A stretch of 64,000 bases of DNA from an uncultured Lachnospiraceae bacterium (GTDB lineage Bacteria; Bacillota; Clostridia; Lachnospirales; Lachnospiraceae): positions 1-64,000 of the forward strand of contig CAJUKV010000017.1 in assembly GCA_910587305.1 (NCBI GenBank), in the 5' to 3' direction. The position numbers and the translations under genes are program-made. This document shows, one piece after another, positions 33,800 to 42,893 of the stretch. The notes beneath the pieces were generated by a model that had not been told where the DNA came from, made no database searches, and worked only from the letters and a program-made list of their open reading frames with translations. The stretch's first letter is position 1. The number at the start of each line of letters is the position of its first letter.

Positions 33800-34627
33800 A
33801 TGAAAAGCAGAAAGGCTATGGCAAAGCAAATGCAGACAATAAAAACCAACTTTCACACCCACTGCCAGCGCTGCAAACATGCTCTTGGCTGTGAAGAAGA
33901 TTACATAAAATCCGCTCTTTCAAGCGGGCTTACTAAGCTTGGTTTCTCCGATCATGCGCCTTATCCCAACCCGGACGCTGATTTTGGCAACCGAATGGAC
34001 TTTCACGAATTAAATGATTATCTGGAAACAGTAGAAGAATTATCTGAAAAATACAAAGAAAAAATAGTTATACGAAAGGGATTGGAAATTGAGTATTTAC
34101 CCAAATACCGCAACTATTATGAAGAATTGCTCGCCAAATGGAATGTTGAATATCTGCTGCTGGGCGAACATTTTTATATAAATGCAAGGGGTGAATATGC
34201 CAACACCTATGAAATGACTTCCACGGAAGAATATGTTTTTTATGCCCGCACGGTGGTCGAAGGTATGAAAACGGGCCTTTTTAAGGCGCTCGCCCACCCG
34301 GATCTTTACCTGCTTAATCCTTATGCATGGGATGATAATTGTAAAAGGGCCGCCGATCTGATAATAGACACGGCGGTTTCCACCGGCACTATTCTTGAAT
34401 ACAATGCCAACGGCTTCCGGCGCGGTCTGAGGCCTTATCCTGACGGAACCCGTTACCCATATCCCGACGAACGATTCTGGTATCTGGCCGCCAAAGCTCC
34501 TATTAAAGTCATTGTAAGCTCGGACTGCCATGAACCGAAATATGTATGGGACGACGCCATGGAACTGGCATATGAAAAATTGCAGGCTTCAGGCATCCGT
34601 CCGGTTATGGATTTGGAAATGCAATAG
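33800..34627 (+). CDS. PHP-domain phosphatase, histidinol-phosphatase (HisK) type
   Basis: 275 residues. PHP metal-binding motifs are all present: HTHCQR near residue 17, FSDHAPY, LEIEYL, LGEHFY, AHPDLY and SSDCHEP near the C-terminus. Known reaction for the closest family: L-histidinol phosphate to L-histidinol; related PHP phosphatases act on other phosphates. No his genes are adjacent. The first ATG (33800) lacks a ribosome binding site; ATG 33818 has AGAAAGG close by and is an alternative start. Confidence 0.8.
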   Translation: MKSRKAMAKQMQTIKTNFHTHCQRCKHALGCEEDYIKSALSSGLTKLGFSDHAPYPNPDADFGNRMDFHELNDYLETVEELSEKYKEKIVIRKGLEIEYLPKYRNYYEELLAKWNVEYLLLGEHFYINARGEYANTYEMTSTEEYVFYARTVVEGMKTGLFKALAHPDLYLLNPYAWDDNCKRAADLIIDTAVSTGTILEYNANGFRRGLRPYPDGTRYPYPDERFWYLAAKAPIKVIVSSDCHEPKYVWDDAMELAYEKLQASGIRPVMDLEMQ

Positions 34628-34668
34628 AAAGAAGTGTTGTTTGTGCCACAGGGCGGCATAAATGAAAT

Positions 34669-35349
34669 TTATTTAAGGAATTTTTTCCATGTTTCCATAT
34701 CCACATTCGGCACAAGTTCCATTAAATGGGCAAGAATCCTTTGATGAGATTCTTCCGGCGACGCGTCGTAAACTTTCTTCACAAAATCATTTCCCATAAA
34801 GTGCTCCGGCGTGGAATATTCCGCCACGCCCCAGCCATATGTCCTGCCTTTCTTATCCTTCATATAGACAAAATCGCTTATAATCACATAACACTGCGCC
34901 TGTAATCTTGTAATAATTGTGTCAAATCCCTTATTGCCCCCTTTTTTGTAATTTCCCAGCTCTTTCAGATTCTTTGACAAGACCGGCGCGTTTGCTTCTA
35001 TCAGCTCATACAGTCTTTTATCCTGATACGAGGCAAGCTCATCCTCAAAACGGGCGTCAAAGTCATAACCATCCCTCCGATAATTGGCAAAATCGGGGAA
35101 CCATTCTCTGCTGATATAGGCCGCCTTTTTTCCAAAAAATTTCCCATAAGCGCAGCCCATTTCCCGGATGATGGGGCCTTTCCACTCCCATGGGCCCTCC
35201 TCCTCCGTAAACCACAGTTCCGGGGCAATATGCTCCTCAATGGAAAAACCCTTTATAGAATTTGCAAAAAAGGGAAGGAAGCCAAGCCGTTTTACTGCGT
35301 CCTCCAAATCCGCTCTGTTTTTAATTGTAAATTCCAATAAATTTTTCAT
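34669..35349 (-). CDS. AlkZ-related family protein
   Basis: 226 residues: FTEEEGPWEWKGPIIREMGC, AYGKFFGKKAAYISREWFPD, then YGWGVAEYSTPEHFMG. The W-x-W ... AYGKF ... FISRE pattern recalls proteins annotated as AlkZ-related (winged-helix DNA glycosylase relatives), but no glycosylase catalytic motif is certain here. A DNA or nucleotide-repair role is a guess. The gene lies 40 bases downstream of a MATE exporter gene with the same orientation and could be co-transcribed. Confidence 0.6.
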   Translation of the reverse strand: MKNLLEFTIKNRADLEDAVKRLGFLPFFANSIKGFSIEEHIAPELWFTEEEGPWEWKGPIIREMGCAYGKFFGKKAAYISREWFPDFANYRRDGYDFDARFEDELASYQDKRLYELIEANAPVLSKNLKELGNYKKGGNKGFDTIITRLQAQCYVIISDFVYMKDKKGRTYGWGVAEYSTPEHFMGNDFVKKVYDASPEESHQRILAHLMELVPNVDMETWKKFLK

Positions 35350-35387
35350 CCCCGAAAAATACCTTTCCTTTCAACCTATGGAAATCT

Positions 35388-36725
35388 CTACAACTTTTTC
35401 TTTATAAAATGCCTGAAGTAAAGCGCATTGGTTCCGGTGGTAATAAAATCGGAAACAGGCTCCGCCAGCATAACCGCCAAAACGCCCCAGGGCAAAACCG
35501 CCGGAAAGAAATAAAGCAGCGGAATAAGCAAAATTCCCTTGCGGTAAAAAGCAAAGAAGAAAGCCCGCTTACCCTCGCCAAGGGCATTGTAGGTATTCTG
35601 AAAGGTTGAATTCAGCCCTATCACAAAAAAGGCACCCGCATAAATCCGTAGCATTCTCTCTCCCAGCTTAACCAGTTCCGGATCAGGATTAAAAATCCGT
35701 ATAAAAAAGCTCGGAATAAGCATCACTAAAGACGTTGCGCACATAGTAAAAAGCAGATTAACCAAGGCCGTCAGTTTAATGGTTTCCCTGACCCTGCCAA
35801 ACCGCCCGGCTCCATAATTCTGCCCGATAATCGGCTGCGCTCCCTGTGCCAGACCATCCACCGGCAAAAGCATAAACTGAAAGATAGAAAAAAGAATGGT
35901 CATAGCGCTGACTGCCAAATCTCCTCCAAACCGCAAAACCTGATTGTTAAAGCAGACATGGAGCACCCCTTCCGACACGCTCATAAAAAACGGCGCGGAG
36001 CCTAAAACAAGAATTTCCTTCAAAACGGAAACTCTTATTTTCATATTTCCCGGAAGGAGCCGAAGCCTTGGCTTTTTATTAAACAGAAAACAAACCACCC
36101 AGATAAAAGATGCCATTTGGCTGATCACCGTCGCAAGCGCAGCCCCACGAATCCCCATTCCCAATACAAATATAAAAACGGGGTCTAAAACCATATTCAA
36201 AATACCGCCAAGCATGGTCGTTATCATAGCTGTTTTCGCAAACCCCTGGGTGGTTATGTAGTAATTCATCCCAACGGTCAACTGGATAAAAAGCGTGCCC
36301 ATACAGTAAATCGTAATATATGACGCCGCATAAGGCAGCATCCTCTCGCTGGCCCCAAACAAAACCAAAAGAGGACTTTTCAAAGAAAGTACCAAAATTG
36401 TAATCAATATGGAAACAACTGTCAATACGCTGAAACTGTTTCCGAGATATTTTTCAGCACCCTTATCATCTCCGCTCCCTATATGGATCGCCGCCAGCGG
36501 AGCCCCACCTGCGCCAAGCAGTTCCGCAAATGCATTTATAATGGTAACAATCGGCGCACAGATGCCAATGGCTCCCATCGCCATCACCCCGTCTTCCATC
36601 CTTCCGATAAAAATCCTGTCAACCAGATTGTAAAACAAGGTGATGAGATGTGCACAGATTGCCGGGAGAGCAAGTGATAAAAGCAGTTTTGGTACTTTTT
36701 CTTCCTGAAGCCTGTTATTTTCCAT
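35388..36725 (-). CDS. MATE family efflux transporter
   Basis: 445 residues from ATG 36725 (MENNRLQEEKVPKLLLSLAL). Twelve hydrophobic segments; the two MATE repeats begin with LALPAICAHLITLFYNLVDR and LVLGSAPFFMSVSEGVLHVC, and GLAQGAQPIIGQNYGAGR is the typical signature. Role: cation-coupled export of drugs or metabolites across the membrane. AAGGTAGGG lies upstream; the 10-codon extension has no support. Confidence 0.93.
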   Translation of the reverse strand: MENNRLQEEKVPKLLLSLALPAICAHLITLFYNLVDRIFIGRMEDGVMAMGAIGICAPIVTIINAFAELLGAGGAPLAAIHIGSGDDKGAEKYLGNSFSVLTVVSILITILVLSLKSPLLVLFGASERMLPYAASYITIYCMGTLFIQLTVGMNYYITTQGFAKTAMITTMLGGILNMVLDPVFIFVLGMGIRGAALATVISQMASFIWVVCFLFNKKPRLRLLPGNMKIRVSVLKEILVLGSAPFFMSVSEGVLHVCFNNQVLRFGGDLAVSAMTILFSIFQFMLLPVDGLAQGAQPIIGQNYGAGRFGRVRETIKLTALVNLLFTMCATSLVMLIPSFFIRIFNPDPELVKLGERMLRIYAGAFFVIGLNSTFQNTYNALGEGKRAFFFAFYRKGILLIPLLYFFPAVLPWGVLAVMLAEPVSDFITTGTNALYFRHFIKKKL

Positions 36726-36988
36726 TGAACGCCCTACCTTCCATTTTCTTTTCATTCCATATTTAAATTGCTATACTTTAAATTTATCAGACAGGCGCGC
36801 AATCATATTGTATTTAAGTTTGATTTATAGCATACTTTTGTGCCAATTTTCTTTTTTTGCCTTCACGGCACACATGCATTCTCCGTCCGGAAAAAATAAC
36901 GGCTCCTGCAACTTGTACTTTAAAGGCCGGTATGTTATATTGTTTTTGTTTACTATCTGTTACAAAACCAGGACTTTACCAGCCTTGT

Positions 36989-37127
36989 CTTCCAAACTCT
37001 TTCTTAGTGCGCTACCGCAGGCACAGCTTGCGATACAATGCGGGGTATAAGGATGAATAGCTCCAGAATGGAGAAAGTACTGCTTATTGGCGGCAGTACC
37101 GCAAGCACGGCTTGCGGTATGCGAGGA
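36989..37127 (+). repeat. Two tandem structured repeat units before the UPF0126 gene (family F)
   Basis: Unit a (36989-37044) has TTCCAAACTCTTT, CTACCGCAGGC and GCTTGCGATA. Unit b (37045-37127) has a CTCCA/TGGAG hairpin, TTATTGGCGGCAGTA, then ACCGCAAGCACGGCTTGCGGT, and ends ATGCGAGGAG, the ribosome binding site of the next gene. The order and spacing match the units before rplI at 6531-6680, again in mRNA sense. Confidence 0.72.
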
Positions 37128-37135
37128 GTATTAAT

Positions 37136-37789
37136 ATGGAATTACACACAAATATTTTCTTCCCCATAGAAATCATCGGAACCGTAGCGTTTGCCTCATC
37201 AGGCGCTATGGTTGCCGTCCGTAAAAGACTGGATTTATTTGGCATCATTGTCCTTGGCGTTATCACCGCCGTAGGCGGCGGAATGCTCCGCGATTTGATG
37301 ATTGGCAGCATCCCTCCCAATATGTTCCGCAATCCGATTTATGTGTTTACGGCCTTTTTGACGGTTCTTATTCTATTTCTATTGTTTCGCCGCTGGCCTT
37401 TTTTATTGGGAAGCCGTTACATAGAAAGCTACGAAAAAGTCATGAATATTTTAGACGCCATTGGTCTTGGGGCCTTCACGGTTATTGGAATTGATGCAGG
37501 CGTGGATGCCGGTTATGGAGAATACCATTTTTTGATTATCTTCCTCGGCGTCATCACCGGCATTGGCGGCGGCATACTACGTGATATCATGGCAGGCGAA
37601 ACCCCTTTCGTTCTGAAAAAGCACGTTTACGCCTGTGCTTCTATTTCCGGCGCATGCCTGTATGTGCTGCTTTTGCAGTTCACACATTCGGATTACACCA
37701 TGCTCCTTAGCGCACTTCTGGTAATTGCAATCCGCATTCTGGCAAGCCATTACCGGTGGAACCTGCCCGGTATTCGAGAAAAATCCTAG
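37136..37789 (+). CDS. TRIC channel / UPF0126 family membrane protein
   Basis: 217 residues from ATG 37136 (MELHTNIFFPIEIIGTVAFA). Seven hydrophobic segments in two internal repeats, each with the GGGxLRD motif (VITAVGGGMLRDLMIG and VITGIGGGILRDIMAG). Bacterial TRIC homologues are trimeric cation channels; physiological role in bacteria is uncertain. The ribosome binding site is the end of a family F repeat. The ATG eight codons upstream lies inside that repeat and is rejected. Confidence 0.9.
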   Translation: MELHTNIFFPIEIIGTVAFASSGAMVAVRKRLDLFGIIVLGVITAVGGGMLRDLMIGSIPPNMFRNPIYVFTAFLTVLILFLLFRRWPFLLGSRYIESYEKVMNILDAIGLGAFTVIGIDAGVDAGYGEYHFLIIFLGVITGIGGGILRDIMAGETPFVLKKHVYACASISGACLYVLLLQFTHSDYTMLLSALLVIAIRILASHYRWNLPGIREKS

Positions 37790-37927
37790 CGCTGTTATAA
37801 AATGCTTTAAAACTGTCTAATTCTGATATCCTAGATATATTCCGGAACGTGCCAAATCAGAATATGTAATCATCCTCGTATCGCCCTCCTTTCTTTCGTC
37901 CTGAGGGCGCTTATACACACTCCGAAA

Positions 37928-38012
37928 TCGAGTAGGGAAGATTTTCTCCCTGCTCGCCGCGCGGCCCGTGCGCCGCTTTAGCGGCATACTTCCTCTGCAC
38001 GGGCCTGTGCAT
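37928..38012 (+). repeat. Structured repeat family C, copy
   Basis: Hairpin 1 pairs GAGTAGGGA with TCCCTGCTC; hairpin 2 pairs GGCCCGTGC with GCACGGGCC around GCCGC/GCGGC and CATACTTCCTCTG. It directly precedes the terminator of the FliD-domain gene. Confidence 0.7.
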
Positions 38013-38062
38013 AAAAAAGATGCGAACCCTCAGAGCAAGCTCCGGCTGATTCGCATCTTGTA
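38013..38062 (-). terminator. Terminator of the FliD-domain gene
   Basis: AAGATGCGAA pairs with TTCGCATCTT and is followed on the minus strand by six T residues. It lies about 90 bases past the stop codon. Confidence 0.85.
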
Positions 38063-38077
38063 TGATCTTAAATTCCC

Positions 38078-38140
38078 TGCCCGGATAAACCGGAACCAAA
38101 ATTCTGCCCTTTTGCGCAAAATTTTCCTGTCAAGCGTCTA
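38078..38140 (+). repeat. Dispersed repeat family E, copy
   Basis: CCCGGATAAACCGGAACCAA, then TTCTGCCCTTTTGCGCAAAA and TTTTCCTGTCAAGCG. This is the clearest copy of the family. Confidence 0.6.
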
Positions 38141-38152
38141 AACAATTTACAA

Positions 38153-39358
38153 TTACATGGTATCTGCATAACGGGAGCTTCCCTGTACATTATATGCTCC
38201 ATCAGACGTATAACCATTGGCAGCGTCCGCCTGCGTCGTCGTATAGTAATCTACAAGCGATGCATTGGTAGCGATAGAAGAGCCATAGTCCTTGAAGAAT
38301 GCCTGTACTTTAGACATATCCGACTGCTTAAATACATCCTCGTTGATTTTCAATCTGCCCTTATTGTCCACGTCGATTCCAAACTGTTTCAGCGTATCCG
38401 CGTTCCGCGCTGTTTTTTCTCTGATGTAGGACAAGTTTGCCAATGCGCCGGAATTTGAAGTGGATTCGCCGGCGTCAAACATACTGTTGTAATTGCTCAC
38501 AAAGCTCTTTGCCGTTGCAAAAATTTTGTTCACATCATATTTCTCATTGCCATCCTTATCCTTTATCTTGGCATATAACTCGTCGGATGCAAGGGCTTTG
38601 CTGTCCGCCTTAAGGCTTGCAGCACTGGTACCCGCTTTGTTATCCGTTTCCTTGCTGTCTGTGGTAGTATTGGTACTAGCCGCCGCCCCCGCAAATTTAA
38701 GACGGGATGCAATCGTTGAGCCATAGCTTGTGATGTCTTTGGCGGAAAACAGATCCTGCACTTTGGAAATACTTGCTGATTTCAGCTTGGTTTCATCAAG
38801 TTCAAGTTTTCCGCTTGAGTCTACATTAATACCGATTTCCGCAAGCTTATCGGCATTGGCAGCCGTGCTGCCCATCATATTGGCAACATATGCAGTCTTG
38901 TTAGCCAATGTGGAACCCTTTGCCGCACTTACGACATTATTGTAATCCGACACAAAGGCTTTCACCGCGGAAACTACCTTATCCCCTGCGCTCTGGCCGT
39001 TAGCCGAATCCGCATAAGTATCATCTTTCTGTAACGTTGAAACGCTAGTTCGCAGGTTCGAAAGTCCCTGGGTCAAATTAGCGTTGGCTTCCTGTACATC
39101 TTTGGAAACCTTCGGATTCCTCTTTTCATCAAAAATTCTGTCAAGCATATTGCCTGAATTACTTTTCTTTTCGGAGGAAGCTGTGCTCCCGCTTTTCGCC
39201 GTGCCATAATAAGTCTTAAGCAGTCTCTGATAAGAACCGTTCTTTATAGCGCTCCTGTCAGAAAGTACGCCATACAGGCTGCTTAATCCGCTTCCGCTGT
39301 TGTTATTAGAACCAAATAAACTTCCTGAATTAAAATTCCAAAAATTTGCCACGTCCAT
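38153..39358 (-). CDS. FliD_C-domain repeat protein, not obviously flagellar
   Basis: 401 residues from ATG 39358 (MDVANFWNFNSGSLFGSNNN), preceded by GAAGGAG. After a Ser/Gly/Asn-rich head there are two copies of a FliD C-terminal-like domain: VVSAVKAFVSDYNNVVSAAK...ADKLAEIGINVDSSGKLEL and KIFATAKSFVSNYNSMF...ADTLKQFGIDVDNKGRLKI, about 110 residues apart. Flagellar FliD caps the filament, but no signal peptide or flagellar gene is in the window. It stands alone with its own terminator. A surface or filament-associated role is possible but unproven. Confidence 0.75.
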   Translation of the reverse strand: MDVANFWNFNSGSLFGSNNNSGSGLSSLYGVLSDRSAIKNGSYQRLLKTYYGTAKSGSTASSEKKSNSGNMLDRIFDEKRNPKVSKDVQEANANLTQGLSNLRTSVSTLQKDDTYADSANGQSAGDKVVSAVKAFVSDYNNVVSAAKGSTLANKTAYVANMMGSTAANADKLAEIGINVDSSGKLELDETKLKSASISKVQDLFSAKDITSYGSTIASRLKFAGAAASTNTTTDSKETDNKAGTSAASLKADSKALASDELYAKIKDKDGNEKYDVNKIFATAKSFVSNYNSMFDAGESTSNSGALANLSYIREKTARNADTLKQFGIDVDNKGRLKINEDVFKQSDMSKVQAFFKDYGSSIATNASLVDYYTTTQADAANGYTSDGAYNVQGSSRYADTM

Positions 39359-39758
39359 CACTCCTTCACACAAATAAGCGTTAATCACCTACTATAATCA
39401 TTTTATACCTATAACTCCAAAAAGGCAATCTCTTTTCCTGACTGATTTTAGCTGTTATATTACATATCGGAAATTTTTTACAATATCTTTACCCTGTGAA
39501 AATATTTTTTTGTCCTTTTATCAAGTCAACACCCCCACGGCAAGTAACGTGGTATCAAACTTGCAGCGCAGCGGAACAGCGGGCTACGTGCCCGCGCAGC
39601 ATACGCAAAATGTCTGCTTTGCATCCGCTTAGCTCATTGCTCGCGGGAATCAATAATACTCTGCAAAGCTGCAGTGTATGCGTCCTACGCAGCATTCGCA
39701 AAATGTTTAAACCAGCTGCCGTTTGTCCAATGCAACTTCTCTTATGCGGCAGCCTAAG
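39359..39758. other. Non-coding region with short direct repeats
   Basis: GCAGCATACGCAAAATGT (near 39596) recurs as GCAGCATTCGCAAAATGT (near 39690), and GCTTAGCTCATTGCTCGCG (near 39627) recurs near 20102 as CTTGGCTCATTGCTCGCG. No gene is seen. The region separates the FliD-domain gene from the 3' end of the OLD-family gene. Confidence 0.45.
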
Positions 39759-41609
39759 CTACTGCCGTCTGCCCTCAAAATAGGGGAAGCGTTCCAATGC
39801 TTTGAAAATATCTTCAAAATCCTCCTTTGGCGCAAGCTCTATGTATCTCTTAAGAAGCTCATTTTCTTTTTCTTTGTATCTTCCATAAAAAATATCAAAC
39901 AAATTGTGGCCTCGCAGGTAGATACGGATTTCTTCCATATGCCGTTTTATATCCGCTGCGGTCTCTAACTCACAGCCCAGGATTTCTACAAGGCGCCGGC
40001 CGCTTTTCATGCGGTAAAGATATTCCTTCCATTTTTCCAAAAGGGTCTCGTAGAAAACATTTTCCGATTCCACAACCCCCACTTTAACCATAACCTTAGG
40101 ATTTAAAAAGTAATTTTCAAAAGAATAATATTTTAAAATCAATACGTTTTCCGGCCTAACCCGCGGCAGCTTATCCATATCTTCCCGGTTCCGTTCCTCA
40201 TAATAACGGCACAGCTGGCTCCTTAAAACGGCCGGGTCCTTGCCATCGCTATCGCGAATCATAAGGAATTGATCCCGTAGATAAATCTGATTCATGTATT
40301 TTAAATTTGCATAGGTTTTTATGTTGGTGCAGCTGTTCGTGGTAATGATGGCTATGCGGGACAGATTGCCTTGCTTATCGGTCGTCTCCGCATAATATTT
40401 TTCCAGCAGAAGCGGCAGGCGGGATTTATCCTGTTTTCCCTCCACAATAAACACGAAATTTACATTCATCAAATCGCCGGCCGTGTAGCCTAAGTCGTCC
40501 AAAATCGCGCTGATATCGGTTTTCTCCCGGATGCCGCTGGAACCATCCTTCTGATGAACCACCTGCCGTATCTGCCTGCTGCTGAAATTAGGCAGCAGAT
40601 TAGGCGAATGGGTGGTAAAAATCACCTGATTTTTTGTGGCCAGACGATAAAGAATCGTACCGCAGACCTTTTGAAGGCTGGGATGCAAAAAGATCTCAGG
40701 ATCCTCTATCATGATGATACTGGACAAATTTTCTTCTATCTGGGTATACGCTTCCAATAGAGAAAACAGATAAATGGAGCGCATTCCCTTTCCCATATGC
40801 GAGATTGGCCGGGGCACATTCTGCGCCGGATGCCGTATCTGGGTCGTAACCTCCAGAATCTTCTCCACGTCCCTGTTCATCGTATAAAGAATCTGCTCGC
40901 GGCCCCCATTTTTATGGAAGCAATTGTTCACCTTACAGGCAAAGTCATCCAAATTCAGCTGATACAGTTTATAGTCTAACAGCTTGGAGGTTTCCAGAGC
41001 GTCAAGCTGCGCCGGACTCTTTTGCTCAATCAACCCAATGCAGTGAAAGCAATGGTTACAGTCCTTTGCCTGGTTGAACATACAGCAGCCGGAACGCATC
41101 CTCTTTACTATCTCGTTCTCCTGCAGCAGCATCAGATCGCTTTGCAGCTGCTCCAAACGGCGTTCCGTATCCACATGATATATCTTGGGAAATACCTCTT
41201 TGATATAAGGATTATTCTTATTCACATTGTCCCGATAGCGGATTCGTCCGTCCTTGTTTGCCGTCATTGTAAAGGTCAGCACATGATCTTTAAAAGAAGG
41301 GAGCTTGCGGCAAAAGTCCTGCAGCCACGCCTCCTTTTTACGGTACTGGCTGACCACCCCTCTGCGATGCAGCAACGCAAGGTCATCCTCCGTGAAAGCA
41401 AGGGATACATGAATACGGATTTTCGCCCCGGCCTCCCCGAAATCCTCCTAGCTGATTTCATATTCTCCGCCTATGGCTCTGATGGCGTCCAGCACAGTTG
41501 TCTTTCCTGTATTATTCTGTCCCACCAAAATCAGGGCATTCTCAATATCTGGAATGTACATATCGTGAATAGATTTGAAATTTTGGATGCGAAGACTTGT
41601 AATTTTCAT
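39759..41609 (-). pseudogene. OLD-family ATP-dependent endonuclease interrupted by an in-frame TAG
   Basis: From ATG 41609 (MKITSLRIQNFKSIHDMYIP) the frame has Walker A VGQNNTGKTT and meets TAG at 41448-41450 after 53 codons. Reading past it in the same frame restores a full protein of about 616 residues: a Cys-rich insertion (CCMFNQAKDCNHC), Walker B IIMIEDPEIFLHPS, switch TTHSPNLL and a TOPRIM domain (FVIVEGKQDKSRLPLLLEK). OLD proteins are nucleases with an ABC-like ATPase, often antiphage. The single stop splits the P-loop from the rest, so the gene looks inactivated. AGGAGG right after the TAG could permit re-initiation. Confidence 0.8.
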
Positions 41610-41668
41610 AGGCTCCTCTCTGTGCCGTGAATGAGCAAATATCTCAAACAATGTATAGAGCTTTTCTA

Positions 41669-41709
41669 TATAAGGCATACCGGACCTTTACATCCGATAT
41701 GCCTTATAT
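41669..41709 (-). terminator. Hairpin after the first Rpn-family copy
   Basis: TATAAGGCATA-CCGGA pairs with TCCGA-TATGCCTTATA. It lies between the Rpn gene stop (41814) and the OLD-family start (41609), all on the minus strand. The T-run is weak. Confidence 0.5.
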
Positions 41710-41813
41710 AATGATATCATTTACCCATTTATACAACTTATAACAATTTTTATCCGTTTCATTAACAAATGTACTCATGTCATCTTCAATATAAGTAATG
41801 CCCTGCCTTTCTC

Positions 41814-42719
41814 TTACAAATATTCTTCCGCTTCTTCCATGGAAAGGCCATATCGCCGCATTATGGCGCTTTTAATCTCTAAATCTCCATGCCCAAAATC
41901 TCTTAACGTATCTACCGCTCCCTGTATCCCTTCTTCTCTTCCTTCCTGTATCCCTTCTTCTCTCCCTTCTTCTCTTCCTTCCTGTATCCCTTCTTCTCTT
42001 CCTTTCCTTTCCCTTAACAGCAATTGTGGTTCCATTATTTCCATTAATGCCTGGCACATATCATCATCTCCCATCAATTCTTCTATCACCTGTTTATTCG
42101 CTCCTATACTGACCTCCAAAACGGAATCCGCAAATTCCTTATCCGCCTTTTCCGTCAGACTCTCAACACTTTTCAGTAACCTGGCCATGCTTTGCTTCTT
42201 CATTCTTTCCGACAACGCTCCCAGCCAGATATGCGATTCTTCTTCCAATTCCTTTGTTACAATAATCTGTGTTGGGAACAAAACATTCCCTTCAATATAG
42301 TATATTCCCGGGTATGGGCTCGATACGGGATAACCATGCTCTTTAAAATATCCGAACAGCCCTTCCGGCTTGCCTTCCCGGACAAGCGAAACCGTCACAT
42401 CCTCCGCCCTGACCTCATCTACCCTCTTCCCATAAGATTTATAGAGGCTCGCATAGGCTCCGGCTTTGTAAAAATCATCTATATCCAGACTGTCCTCAGG
42501 CGATTTATACTCCATGATATTATAACCCCTGAAAAGAAATCCTATTTCATTGGATATCCTCACGGTGCTGTCTTTCCTTATTACTAGCAGATCGATTTCC
42601 AACGGTTTCGTGTTCAGGTTATATTCCTTTTCAAATTTAAGTCTCTCTCTGTCTTTTGCAAATTCCAGATTCATTGCCGCTACGAATCCCGGATGCCATT
42701 GTATTTTTGTTTCTTTCAC
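41814..42719 (-). CDS. Rpn/PD-(D/E)XK-family protein, tandem copy 1
   Basis: 301 residues from a GTG with AGGAG. PD-(D/E)XK features: LEIDLLVIRKD (about 41-51) and YNIMEYKSPED (about 66-76), the D...ExK catalytic pattern. The C-terminal part has REEGIQEG repeats (about 240-265) forming a charged helix, then a short domain ending MEEAEEYL. Such proteins are often called Rpn-like or transposase-like nucleases. The sequence is almost identical to the gene at 42894-43799, offset by 1080 bases; differences cluster in the C-terminal repeats. Confidence 0.8.
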   Translation of the reverse strand: MKETKIQWHPGFVAAMNLEFAKDRERLKFEKEYNLNTKPLEIDLLVIRKDSTVRISNEIGFLFRGYNIMEYKSPEDSLDIDDFYKAGAYASLYKSYGKRVDEVRAEDVTVSLVREGKPEGLFGYFKEHGYPVSSPYPGIYYIEGNVLFPTQIIVTKELEEESHIWLGALSERMKKQSMARLLKSVESLTEKADKEFADSVLEVSIGANKQVIEELMGDDDMCQALMEIMEPQLLLRERKGREEGIQEGREEGREEGIQEGREEGIQGAVDTLRDFGHGDLEIKSAIMRRYGLSMEEAEEYL

Positions 42720-42893
42720 GAAATACTCCTTTGTACCGAATGAAACTCCTCTCAGCAGAGCCTCAATATATAAAATTCCCTGCCTTTCTACTACAATATA
42801 TTTATGGTTATACCCCTTACGGCCAGTAAAAAATTACCCATCTTGTTGCTTAAGCTGCTAGACTACGTATGGCAATCAGTCTGACTTCTCCTT
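42720..42893. other. Spacer between duplicated Rpn-family genes
   Basis: 174 bases unlike the region upstream of copy 2. The duplication therefore ends at the gene boundary. No gene is seen; a CCCTGCCTTTCT word here also occurs just downstream of copy 1 (near 41801). Confidence 0.5.

Noticed and set aside
41448..41450. Read-through of TAG as pyrrolysine in the OLD-family gene
   Set aside because: There is no nearby pyl gene or supporting structure, and a nonsense change or sequencing error is far simpler.
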